The notes under the pieces were generated by a model, which searched no databases, had not been told where the DNA came from, and saw only the letters and a list, made by a program, of their open reading frames with translations. 64,000 bases of DNA from Channallabes apus (Eukaryota; Chordata; Actinopteri; Siluriformes; Clariidae), in the NCBI GenBank assembly GCA_030522415.1, contig CM060109.1:4370655-4434654 (forward strand), read 5' to 3'. The first letter of the stretch is position 1, and each line of letters opens with the position of its first letter. Of this stretch, positions 46,201 to 59,537 are shown piece by piece. The position numbers were made by a program, and so were the translations under genes.

Positions 46201-49200
46201 GTAGACCTTCACAGAGCTGGAAAGGGCTACGGGGCAATTGCCAAGCAGCTTGGTGAAAAAAGAACAACTGTTGGAGCAATTGTCAGAGAATGGAAGAGGC
46301 TAATGATGACTGTCAATGTCCCTCGGACTGTGGCCCCACGGAGGATCTCTCCTCGTGGGGGATCAACAATGCTAAGAATGGTGAAGAATCAGCCCAGAAC
46401 TACACGAGAGGAGCTGGTCAATGCCGTGAAGAGAGCTGGGACCATCGTTTCCAAGGCTACTATCAGTAATACACTAAGACGTCATGGTTTAAAATCTTGC
46501 ATCGCACAGAAGGTTCCCCTGCTTAAGTCAGCCCATGTCCAGGCCCATCTGAAGTTTGCCAGGGCCCATCTGGATGATACAGAGGAGTCATGGGAGAAAG
46601 TCCTGTGGTCAGATGAGGCCAAAGTAGAACTTTTTGGTCTTAACTACACTCGCCATGTTTGGACGAAGAAGAATGATGAGTATCATCCCAATAATACCAT
46701 ACCTACAGTGAAGCATGGGGCTGGAAGCATCATGCTCTGGGGGTGTTTTTCTGCACAGGGGACAGGATGACTGGACTGTGTTAAGGAGAGGATGAACGGG
46801 CCATGTATTGTGACATATTGGGCAAAAACCTCCTTGCCTCAGTCAGAGCATTAAACATCGGTCGTGGCTGGGTCTTCCAACATGACCCAAAGCACACAGC
46901 CAGGAAAACCAAGGAGTGGCTCCGGAAGAAGCATATCAAGGTTCTGGAGTGGTATAGATAGTCTCCAGAACTAAATCCAATAGAAAATCTTTGGATGGAG
47001 CTGAAACTTCATGTTGCTCAGCGACAGCCCCGAAACCTGACAGATCTAGAGAAGATCTGTATGAAGGAGGGGGTCAAAATCCCTCCTGCAGTGTGTGCAA
47101 ACCTGGTGAAGAACTACAGGAACCGTTTGACCTCTGTAATTGTTAACAAAGGCTTCTGTACCAAATATAAATTATTTTTTTACTCAAGTGATCAGATACT
47201 TATTTGACACAGTAATTCACAAAGTGCAATACAATGTGATTTCCGGGTTTTTTATTTTTAGATTCGGTCTCACACTGGAAATGCACCTATGCTGAAAATT
47301 GTAGATCTATTATAGAATTCTAAGTAAGACAACTTGCCAAATCACAGGGTGATCAAATACTTATTGACTTCACTGTATATATATATAAAAAAAAAAAAAA
47401 CAATGGAACTTTTTATAAAGAAAAAATATCTTGCACATAGCTTTGCCTCTTCCTGAGAAACTGAAAGAAACTAAATAAAATCAGTGCCTTATGAAATCAT
47501 GAAATGTATAAGTTATGGTATGAACAGTATTTCTCTCAGAAAGGCTTACACTTATATAATTTATTCTAAATCTATGAATGAAGAAAAGTTCATAGTCGTT
47601 ACCTCTGGCCTAATGAAAAAGTGTACAGTGGAACCTCGGATTACGAGCATAATTCGTTCCGGAAGCGGGCTCGTATTCCAAAACACTCGCAAACTAAATA
47701 AAATTTTCCCATAAGAAATAATGGTAAGGGGGGGCGCTGTTGAGCTTGTGAAGGAGTAGGACGTGTTTTGGGAGGCTCCGGAGGATTATTATTAAAAAAT
47801 TGTTATTAAATTGCGCTTTCCAGTTTTAATTTTAAAAATTCTTCCCCGTTAGCAGTCTTATTTATATATTTGTCTCTAAAGGCGGTTACAATGTCCGGTA
47901 AAAATTCTAAAACCCGTAGCACAAGGCAGTCACAACTCAGGCCTAATCCACAGGTCACGGCCGCACCTTCGCGTGAATTGCCACCGCGCGCTGACCCCAC
48001 GGTTCACCAGGCAGTCTCTGATTGACACGGGTGCGCTGAAGCTCGAGATATTGTCCTCATTGAGGAACGAAATCGCGGATATTTTTAAGGCGGAACTGCG
48101 TGCTGCATTGGGGGATGACTTGTCTACAATTAAACCGGAATTACAGGCTGTAAAGACGCAACTGGCTAATGACAAGGCCGCCATTGATGCTGGACTGTCT
48201 GTGCTAAAGGGTACCATAGGGGAGATGGAGCGCTCGCTCTCTAATTGTACCGATGGTCATCGGGGTTCTCTCGCGGCACGGCTGCGCATGCGCGCGTGAG
48301 CGTAACCCCGGAACCAAGGCACCGTTGTCTTGGTGACGAAAATAACCGACTGGGGCCAGTTTGTTGGTGCAGGTGAGCAACATTAGCTCCTAGTTCATTC
48401 CCCTGCTGTTTAACTGCCCCTTTATGTGGCCGCGCTACAGGCTGATGAAGCAAAAGATTACATCAAAACTATCCAAACTGCGTGAACTATACTGGTAGTT
48501 TTTTTTATAGTTCGTTATACATTTTATTTGAATTCTGTTTTGTTATGTGTGATGTTAACATTTTCTGATGCTACCTCTGTCTATACAAGCTTCTTATTTT
48601 ACAAAGTTAGTATTTTTGATTGATATATTGCATTCCAGCTGTTATGTCGTTTTGGGAACCAAATATTTAACTTATGCCAATATGTATTATTATGCATGCC
48701 TGGTCAATGTATGAGGGGTGATCCTAGCAGTATCCTCTAGGGTTTTCTTTTTCTGTTGTTGCTGATGCTGTTGTTTTTTTCCTCTTCTCTTTTTTTCTCT
48801 CAAGTTGGATGTCATTTACTTGTACATTATTATAAGCTGGAGATGAGAATACTTCCATTTGCACATTATTTTTGTTCTATTTAATCTGTGGGAGCCTTTT
48901 TGTTTTCTTTTGTTTAGTTTTTTTCCTTCTACATCGGGCTCTCTCTACGAGTCGTGGCCACAGTTACTGTGAGAGCGACTTTTGTTTTAGTTAGTTTACT
49001 TTGCCGTCTCCTAGGGTTTGTTAGGATGGAGACTAGGGCTGCACGATATTAGGAAAATATGCGATATGCGATATTGTTGAATACTGCGATAACGATATTT
49101 CTTGCGATATAACATTTCCCTAGAGAAATGCATTTTTTTATTATTATTATTGCCTATTTTTTTTATTATTTATTTATTTATTTATTTATATGTAATGATC

Positions 49201-49960
49201 ATACTAAAATAAACAGGTAATAGATATTCGTCTGATGTAATTAAATCTAATTCAGGCTAAAAAGAAACTATATGTCAAGGAAGTTGCAAATATTTAGACT
49301 TCAAAACACTATGAATGACTTAAAACCCTCAGCAGATATTCTGACTTCTGGTTTGCTGTTACTATAAACCTGCCAACACAATATGAATTACTTTCAAACA
49401 TTACTTTATATTTACATGTAACCATACACTCATCAATAGTGTCTTAAAACAAGAGCATCTTTTAAACTAAATATTCTCTTTGGCTTGTCTGTTTTTTTTT
49501 TTTTTAGAAAAATAAATATTATTAAACAAAAATGTAATAAAAAAAATACTATTTGTCACACACACACACGCGCACACACACACGCACGCACACACGCTCC
49601 GCGACCGGCACTAGGACCCAGAAGTAATGCGGGCGCAAACCCGGAAGTATAAGAGGAGTAAACAAACTAGTGCATACAGCTTAGTCACTGTGTTCGCCAT
49701 GTCGGTTCAGATTCGAGTGCGTGTTTATAGGACGCGGGTTAAATGTGTGTTTTTCCTTTGCTCCCCTTCTGTGAGAGTCCTTAAACTAATTCACGTGGTT
49801 ATCCTGCCTACTCGCTTGCTTCCGCGTTTGGGTTTACCGTCTATAAAGGGCTAACGGCTAATCGCGGCGAACGGCTAATCGCTAAATCTTCTGATCATCC
49901 GGGGTTAGTTCGCGACAGAATGAAGTATAAAGATATAAATAATATATATATATATATATA

Positions 49961-50003
<43 letters not shown>

Positions 50004-53000
50004 ATATAAGCGGGTATAAACATAGTAAGGGCCCATCTGATTGGGCAAATTTGGACACACAAATGCTTGGCAAATAAAGTATTTATACTCCTTGCGATAT
50101 GGTTATCGCGCATGCCATTATCGCGATAACGATATTTTTTCGATATATCGTACAGCCCTAATGGAGACTTTAGATTTGTGTTTGAGTGCATGTGCGGGGG
50201 AGGGGGAGGGGGGTGTCATCCTTCAGGCTCTTTGTGAATCCTTATGATTTCCACAATTTTTTGGCTAAATGGCTAATTCCTATGTAGGCCCAAGTTTAGC
50301 TGGGAGTGGTACACCTGTCCGTTTCCTTAGCTGGAACATCAGAGGTATGGGTAATCCAATTAAAAGATCTAGGGTATTTAATCACCTGAAACGTTTACAT
50401 ACAGATATAGTGTTTTTTTTTACAAGAAACACATCTTCAAGTTAAGGATCATCATAGGCTTCTTCGTCCTTGGGTAGGTCAAATATTTAATTTTAAGTCA
50501 CGGGGTGTGGCCATATTAGTTAACAAAAAGAATTGATTATTTTTTCATTGACCGTCATCTTAACCCTTCTGTTGTTTCTTCAGATTATTTAAGTATTGTA
50601 ATTTCTGACCATGCTCCCTTATCACTGGATATACAATTATCAATGCATAAACAAAACATCGTCTTGGCGATTTAACTTACATCTTTTATCGGACAAAGTT
50701 TTGTACATTCATTTCTAACACTATTGATGAATTTTTGTTGTTTAACCAACTTGAGTCCACTTCTTATTCGTTATTATGGGAAACTCTCAAGGGTTATCTT
50801 AGAGGGCAAATTATCTCATACTCTGCTTTTCTAAATCGAAGTCGCAAGACTAGGCTCAACGAACTCACATCTGCTATTAGCAAGCACGACCATATTTATG
50901 CATCTAATCCTTCTCCAGAGTTGTACAAGCAGCGCATTGATTTACAAACAGAATTTGATCTTTCAACTAAAGAAACAGAACGTATGTTGCTGCAGACTCG
51001 GGGAACATATTACGAATATGGTGATAAATCAAGTAGATTGTTAGCACATCAGCTAAAACGACAGCATGCCTCACGCCTAATACCACAAATTAAAAATGAC
51101 TTAAATGTTATCACTACTGATCCCATGGAGATCAACGCATTTTTTAAATCATATTACTCGTCCCTTTATCAATCTGAATGCCTTAAATATGATATAAAAT
51201 TGGATGATTTCCTTCGAAGTATTGATATTCCGGTTATTGATACAATATCTGAAAGGGACTTGGACTCTCCATTATCTCTTGAAGAAATCATAGTTTCAAT
51301 TAAGTCAATGCAGTCTAATAAAGCTCCAGGCCCAGACGGTTTTCCAATTGAGTTTTATAAAAAGTTTATAGATAAATTGGCACCATTGCTTCTTGGTGTG
51401 TTCAATGAATCCCTAGACCAGGGCTCATTACCATCTCCTTTTAACCAAGCCTCAATTGCTCTTCTTCTTAAAAAGGGAAAGCAATGATAGTGGCCTACAG
51501 TATATGATCCACACTGAAGGGGATCATATACTGTAGGCCACTATCATTGCTGAATGCTGATGTGAAAGTTCTGGCTAAAGTAATTGCATCCCGTTTAGAG
51601 GATGTATTACCACATGTTATATCTGAGGAGCAGACCGGTTTCATAAAAGGACGGCATTTATGTTTTAATACTCGTACACTTTTTAATATAATTTACTCAA
51701 AACAAACATCTGTATTACCTGAGGTTGTAATTTCACTGGATGCTGAGAAAGCTTTTGATAGGGTTGAGTGGGAATACTTGTTTGCAGTATTAAAGGAATT
51801 TGGGTTTGGTGATACATTTATTTCTTGGATTCGCCTTCTTTACAAATCCCCGCAAGCTAGTGTTCATACAAATTATATAAGCTCTGATTATTTCACTCTT
51901 GGGTGTCACCACTGCTTTTTGCCCTTGCTATTGAACCATTGTCTATTAAGCTTATATCTTCTCTTGCTTTTAAAGGTATTACTCGTAATGGGTTGGAGCA
52001 AAAATTATCCCTATATGCCGACGACTTGTTGTTATATGTTACTGATCCTGCAGCCTCTATTCCTGTTATTTTAACCATTTTGGATAATTTTGGTTCTTTC
52101 TCTGGGTATAAACTAAATTTGCATAAGAGTGAATACTACCCAGTTAATAATAATGCTTTACAGCTTCAGCATCTAAACCTGCCTTTTAAACTCAATTGTT
52201 CAGGCTTTATATATCTTGGTATCACAGTGACTCGTTCTCTATCTGACCTTTCTCATGCCAACTTTTCTTCTCTTATTTCCGATATCTGATATTCAGAGAT
52301 GGAGCAATTTGCCTCTTTCTTTAATTGGAAAAATCAATGCAGTTAAAATGACCATTCTTCCTAAATTTCTTTATTTTTTTCAATCACTCCCTTTATTTCT
52401 TCCTAAGTATTTTTTGATTCCTTAGATAAAATCATAATCTCTTTTCTTTGGAAAACCTCCTAGAATCCGTAAGACCTTACTACAGAGATGTAGACTTAGT
52501 GGTGGACTAGCTCTGCCTAATTTTCTAATTTACTACTGGGCTGCACAAATTCAAAAATTAAACATTTTGGATAAACTCATCTGAATCCCCATCCATCCAT
52601 CCATCCATCCATCTTCTTCCGCTTATCCGAGGTCGGGTCACGGGGTCAGCAGCTTCAGCAGGGATGCCCAGACTTCCCGCTCCCTGGCCACTTCTTCCAG
52701 CTCTTCCGGGGGGATCCCAAGGCGTTCCCAGGCCAGCCGAGAGACATAGTCCCTCCAGCGTGTCCTGGGTCTTCCCCGGGGTCTCTTTCCGGTGGGGCGT
52801 GTCCGGAACACCTCACAAGGGAGGCGTCCAGGGGGCATCCTAAACAGATGCCCAAGCCACCTCATCTGGCTCCTCTCAATGCGGAGGAGCAGCGGCTCTA
52901 CTCTGAGCCCCTCCCGGATGACTGAGCTTCTCAACCTATCTCTAAGGGAGAGCCCAGACACCCTGCGGAGGAAACTCATTTCGGCCGCTTGTATTCGCGA

Positions 53001-56000
53001 TCTCGTTCTTTCGGTCACTACCCACAGCTCATGACCATAGGTGAGGGTAGGAACGTAGATCGACCGGTAAATTGAGAGCTTTGCCTTTTGGCTCAGCTCC
53101 TTCTTCACCATGACGGACCGATACAGAGCCCGCATCACTGCAGACGCTGCCCCGATCCGCCTGTCGATCTCCCGCTCCATTTTACCCTCACTCGTGAACA
53201 AGACCCCGAGATACTTAAACTCCTCCACTTGGGGCAGGATCTCACTCCCAACCCTGAGAGGGCACTCCACCGTTTTCCGGCTGAGGACCATGGCCTCAGA
53301 TTTGGAGGTGCTGATTCTCATCCCAGCCGCTTCACACTCGGCTGCGAACCGATCCAGTGAGAGCTGTAGGTCGCAGGATGATGAGGGCAACAGAACAACG
53401 TCATCTGCAAAAAGCAGTGACCCAATCCTGAGCCCACCAAACTGTACCCCCTCAATGACCTGGCTGCGCCTAGAAATCCTGTCCATAAAAATTATGAACA
53501 GGATCAGTGACAAAGGGCAGCCCTGTCGGAGTCCTACCCTCACCGGAAACAGGTCCGACTTACTACCGGCAATGCGGACCAAGCTCCGACACCGGTCGTA
53601 CAGGGACCGGACAGCCCTTACCAGGGAATCCAATATCCCATACTCCCGGAGTACCCCCCACAGGACTCCCCGAGGGACACGGTCAAATGCCTTCTCCAAG
53701 TCCACAAAGCACATGTAGACTGGTTGGGCAAACTCCCATGCCCCCTCCAGGACCCTGCTAAGGGTGTAGAGCTGGTCCACTGTTCCGCGACCTGGATGAA
53801 AACCACACTGCTCCTCCTGAATCCGAGGTTCGACTATCCGACGGACCCTCCTTTCCAGGACCCCTGAATAGACTTTCCCGGGGAGGCTGAGGAGTGTGAT
53901 CCCTCTGTAGTTGGAACACACTCTCCTCTCCGGTCCCCCTTCTTGAAGAGGGGGACCATCACCCCAGTTTGCCAGTCCAGAGGCACTGTCCCCGATGTCC
54001 ATGCAATGTTGCAGAGACGTGTCAACCATGACAGCCCTACAACATCCAGAGCCTTGAGAAACTCCGGGCGGATCTCATCCACCCCCGGGGCCCCGCCACC
54101 ATGGATCTTTTTGATCACCTCGGCCCCAGAGATGGAAGAGTCCACCTCTATGTCCCCAGACTCTGCTTCCTCATCGGAAGGCATGTTGGTGGAATTAAGG
54201 AGGGCTTCAAAGTACTCCCCCCACCGACCCACAACGTCCCTAGTCGAGGTCAGCAGCGCACCATCCCCACTATACACTGTGTTGACCGTGCACTGCTTTC
54301 CCCTCCTGAGACGCCGGATGGTGGACCAGAATTTCTTCGAAGCCGTCTGGAAGTCATTCTCCATGGCCTCCCCAAACTCCTCCCACGCCCGGGTTTTTGC
54401 CACAGCAACCACCGAAGCTGCATTCCGCTTGGCCTGCCGGTACCTCTCAGCTGCCTCCGGAGTGCCATCAGCCAAAAAGGCCCGGTAAGACTCCTTCAGC
54501 TTGATGGCATCCCTCACCACCGGTGTCCACCAACGGGTTCTTGGGTTGCCACCGCGACAGGCACCGACCACCTTACGGCCACAGCTCCGGTCGGCCGCCT
54601 CGACAATGGAGGCGCGGAACATAGTCCGAATGTCCCCCACCTCCCCCAGTACGTGGTTGAAGCTTTGCCGGAGGTGGGAGTTGAAGCTCGTCCTAACAGG
54701 GGACTCTGCCAGACGTTCCCAGCAGACCCTCACAATACGTTTGGGTCTACCAGGCCTGACCGGCATCCTACCCCGCCAACGAAGCCAACTCACCACCAGG
54801 TGGTGATCAGTTGACAGCTCCGCCTCTCTTTTCACCCGAGTGTCCAAGACATGTGGCCGCAAGTCCGACGATACGACCACAAAGTCGATCATCGAACTGC
54901 GGCCTAGGGTGTCCTGGTGCCAGGTGCACATATGGACACCCTTATGCCTGAACATGGTGTTCGTTATGGACAATCCGTGACGAGCACAGAAGTCCAATAA
55001 CAAAACACCGCTCTGGTTCAGATCGGGGGCACCGTTCATCCCAATCACGCCCTTCCAGGTCTCACTGTCATTGCCCACGTGAGCATTGAAGTCTCCCAAC
55101 AGAACGATGGAGTCTCCAGGAGGGACGCTCTCTAGCGCCCCCTCCAGAGACCCCAAAAAGGGCGGGTACTCCAAACTGCTGTTCGGCGCTTAAGCGCAAA
55201 CAGTAAGGATCCGTCCCCCCACCCGAAGGCGGAGGGAGGCCACCCTCTCGTCCACTGCGGTGAACCCCAATGTACAGGCCCCGAGCCGGGGGGGCAATAA
55301 GTATGCCCACACCTGCTCGTCGCCTCTCACCGGTGGCAACTCCAGAGTAGAAGAGAGTCCAGCCCCTCTCAAGGAGACTGGTTCCAGAGTCCAAGCTGTG
55401 CGTCGAGGTGAGTCCAACTATATCTAGCCGGAACTTCTCAACCTCACACACTAGCTCAGGCTCCTTCCCCGCCAGAGAGGTGACATTCCACGTCCCTAGA
55501 ACCAGCTTCTGCAGCCGAGGATCAGACCGCCAAGGCCCCTGTCCTCTGCCACCGCCCAGCTCACACTGCACCCGACCTCTTTGGCCCCTCCTACAGGTGG
55601 TGAGCCCATGGGAAGGGGGACCCACGTTGCCTCTTCGGGCTGTGCCCGGCCGGGCCCCATGGGTGCAGGCCCGACCACCAGGCGCTCGCCATCGGGCCCC
55701 ACCTCCAGGCATCTGAATCCCCATGGTGCAAATTATAGTTACTGTCTTGTAAACCATCCTGTATATTAGCTCTACTTTGCACTTCATTTCCAATCAAACC
55801 CACTCAATACACTGATAACCCAGTGCTACTCAACACACTTAAGATTTGGTATCAGTTTAGATGGCTCTTTAAATTTGGATCTGTGTCAGCAATGGGTCCA
55901 TTGCATAAAAATCATTTGTTTCCCCCGTCACTTTTAGATTCAGCATTTTCATCATGGCACGACAAAGGCATCACAGATTTTTATCATTTGTATGAAGATG

Positions 56001-59000
56001 GAGTATTTAAAAGCTTTGCTAATCTGTTCTCTGAGTATGAGCTGCCCTCAGCTCATTTCTTTCGCTATCTGCAAATTCGCAACTTTGTATCCAAGCGCTT
56101 TCCTAATTTTCCTTCTGTACCTCCCGAGCTGCCCTGGGAGAATCTGATCACATTTAATCCCTATCGGCAAGGTGTGATAATATATAATTTTATTTTATCT
56201 TTTGGTGATTGTAAAATCGCTAAAGCCAGAGCTGTTTGGGAAAATTAACTGGGATTGCAGTTGAGTGAGGAATGTTGGGAGAAGGCTATAGACAGGATAC
56301 GCTCCAGCTCTTCATGCGCCCGTCTCAGTCAAATTCAGTTTAAGGTTTTGCACAGAGTCCATTATTCCAAATCAAGGCTAGCAGAAATATTTCCTGATGT
56401 TGAGGATAGATGACAGTGACAGATGCCACGCCTCTCCCTGTAATTTATGTCACATGGTTTTTTTGTGCCCAAACCTGCACAACTTTGACAGGTTTTTTTA
56501 ATCTCATGTCCACTATACATGGGGTACAGTTGAAGCCATGTCCATTAACTGCTATATTTGGCATTACAGATGTTTCAGTCACGTTAAGTTCTGCACATAA
56601 AGATGTCGTCGCCTTCTCATCTTTGTTGGCAAGACGTACAATACTTTTACACTGGAAGTCCCTCAATCTCTCAGTGGATTAAAGATTTATTATTTTTTCT
56701 TAAGCTAGAAAAGATAAAATATACACTGAGAGGTTCTAATAATGTTTTTTCACAAATGGCAACCATTTATTGCTTATTTTGCAGGCTTACAGGTACTGCC
56801 TGAATGATTATCTGGATTGGGTCAAGTATCGGAATGTATGTACGACCAATCTAATTCACATAGATTGGGTTGAGCCGAAGGATAATGGGGTGCGTGCGTG
56901 TGTGTGTGTGTTTTAGGGTATGTTCGGGGTGGTTAGGGAGTTTTTCATTTTTCTTTTCATCTAATAATAATAATACATTTAATTAGTTGCTTTCGATATA
57001 TTTATGTATGTTCAATTGTTTAATAAAAAAAATTTTGAAGAAAAAAAAGAAATAATGGAAACTTAAAATTATTCGTTCTACAGCCCCAAAAAAAAAAAAT
57101 TATTCATACAAAATATAAAGTAAAAATTAAACAAATTAACCTGCTCTTTACCTATAAAAAAACTAAATAATAAATTCCGACAGATAAGTGTGTGTGTGGG
57201 TGTGTGTGTGTGTGTGAGAGGCTAGAGTAAGTGAAGACACTTGCTTTCAGCCCCTCCTGTCTCTCCCTTCTCATCTTACACTGTAAAACTCTCCTCTCGT
57301 CTGAAGACACACACACATTAACGGAAAGACTGTTGTTCTCTAATCCAAATTATTAAAACTTCTCCACTTTATTTTAATGTTGCTCGCGACCGGGTAACAG
57401 CCCGTTAATTAATGCTTGTGTAATGGTGAGATGGACAAACTGGTCGATGTCCCCGTTCTTTTATTTTCTGCATTGTCAGGGTATAGTACAAACTTTCGGG
57501 TGGATCCTGCATTTAATCCAACTAAAAAAACTACTGAAGAACAAAACGCAGGCTCTATATCCTAATTTTACATCTTGCATTCGCATTCAGTGCCGGCACT
57601 GCATCTACCTACAATGCATCTCCCGCACTGGACTACACTTCCGTAAACAGCGGTCATAAATCAACATCTCTCTCCTGCTGATTTAATCTGAAAAAAAAAA
57701 AAAAAAACGATAAACATCGCTAATGACACTCGTGTGAGCGCAAACAGAAACAATGCTGTAAAATAAAACAAAAACAAACCGCACCTTAGCTTACTCCAGT
57801 GGTTCTCAAAGTGTGGGGCGCGCCCCACTAGTGGGGAATACAGACATGACAGGTGGGGCACAATGAACGGGAGGAAATTAGTGGAAAATACTAGGAAAGT
57901 ACCTATTCTAATTCATGCTTTTCTTTATTGATAATGAAGAGCGTACGCTCAAAACTAAACAATCACACACAAATAAATGGATCATTAATACAAGTAAATT
58001 TAAAATAACATCAGTTGTGGGCTGGGAGAAAAAGTGGAACCATAGTGGAACAATAACGGTTTAACGTCGGACAAACTTGAGCAGCTGCTCGAATCACAAA
58101 CCTGCGCGAGCCACTGGGCAGCGCTGCGCGACTCTGACAGAAATAAATCGCGCCGACCATCAAAATAAATTTTACCCAGCTGGGATGCGCACGTACAAAC
58201 CAGGCATGGCAAGGCGGAAACAATATTAAACAGTCCTGACATTTTAAATTGTTTTTAAATAAAAACATAGTGGGTCGCGCAGGTTTGTGATTCGAGCGGC
58301 GCTGCGCGATCCACCGGGCTGCGCAAATAAACCAGATCATCACTGCGCTATCCAGATAGTCGCGCTGCGCTGTATTTGCACAGATATTTGGTTCAATCGG
58401 GTGCCGCGGTTTCGTCCCACTTTTGATGTGTTTGGCTTCACATACACTTCGACAATGGAAGAAGACGTTGCAGCAGCAGTGAGTTTGCTTACATGTGACA
58501 AAACCAACAATGAGGAGATTGTAAAGAAAAAAGCTGCCTCGTCTGTGGTGTGGAATTGGTTTGGGTATAAGAAAAGTGATACGGATGAGATGAACGTGAT
58601 TTGGAAGGTACACAAGTGCACTGTTTTAACAAGTGGTGGAAACACATCAAACCTTTTCTATCATCTGAAATCCAAACGTCCAAACGAATATGGCCAAAGT
58701 AAAAAAAATGTGGCAAACCTCAGCAATTCACAGTTTAAATAAAATTACATTAAAAAAATAAAATTATGTAAAACAATTTCTTTGTGTTTTCATTTTTATT
58801 TATTCATTTTCAGATACAAATTGCTATATTGTGATATATATCGTTATTGAGTTAGAAAATTGCTTCTACCGTGATAGAAGATTTTGGTTATATCGCCCAC
58901 CCCTAATGAAGTCTATCTTCAGCTTGGATTCATGGTGGTGATGGTGGGGGCAGAGGAGAGGCTCGTGTGTGTTTTGTGTCTTAAACTGCTGGCAGCAGAC

Positions 59001-59476
59001 TGCATGAGACCCAACAAATTAGGAAGACACTTAGAGACAACACACTCCAGTCACGTTAATAAACCACTGGACGTCTTTGAAAGAAAGCTGGCAGAATACA
59101 GACAGCAGGATAATCGCATGGTAACATCTGAATCAGTGGACAGCAAAGCACAAATGGCTTCATTCAAAGTTACATACAGAATTGGCCAGTGCAAAAAAAC
59201 TACAAACGATTGCTGAGCAGCTAATAAACATGGGGTCAATTATGCAAAGATAAGTGACAACGTGAGCCTTGTAACAATTGCACGTGTATTTTATCTTTTT
59301 TTAACTTGGTGGTGTTTGATCGTATTGGTTTAGGAATTGATATTTCAATAAACAGTAAACTTGGCCGATTTCGTTATTATTTTGTTGACAAGTGGGGCTT
59401 GAAAATTCGCTCAACCCCTTAAGTGGGGAATGACAGAAAAAGTTTGAGAACCACTGGCTCACTCTGTGTGTCAGAG

Positions 59477-59537
<61 letters not shown>

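Larger units (their letters stand above)
49034..50160 (+). mobile_element. hAT element inserted in the L1
   Basis: Left end TAGGGCTGCACGATAT, right end inverse TAGGGCTGTACGATAT, and the perfect 8-bp direct repeat ATGGAGAC (49026-49033, 50161-50168). No transposase. Carries a Gypsy solo LTR and a long (TA)n run. Confidence 0.95.
52593..55709 (-). mobile_element. Non-LTR retrotransposon inserted in the L1
   Basis: The 15-bp direct repeat CATCTGAATCCCCAT (52578-52592, 55710-55724) flanks it. The 3' tail on the minus strand is (GGAT)n, from ATCCATCCATCC at 52591. The adjoining TTCTTCCGCTTATCCGAGGT is the end of a LINE very common in fish. GC-rich unlike its surroundings. I/Nimb- or RTE-like; clade not settled. 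Confidence 0.92.
47725..57046 (+). mobile_element. L1-clade LINE, near full length, interrupted twice
   Basis: The 12-bp direct repeat AAGAAATAATGG (47713-47724, 57047-57058) flanks it, and an A-rich tail precedes the right copy. It holds ORF1, endonuclease, RT and a C-terminal region. A hAT element (49034-50160) and another LINE (52593-55709) are inserted in it. Without them it is about 5 kb, close to a full L1. Confidence 0.9.

Noticed and set aside
51480..51551. Transcription terminator hairpin
   Set aside because: The palindrome is an inverted copy of L1 coding sequence in a eukaryotic genome; no terminator role is supported.
53110..54814. Long plus-strand frames of 181 to 237 codons
   Set aside because: Antisense shadows of the GC-rich minus-strand LINE endonuclease and RT.
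58011..58613. 200-codon minus frame in the hAT element, repeated at 61257-61616
   Set aside because: It is antisense to the BED-finger frame and has no recognisable domain; it recurs only because the element is duplicated.
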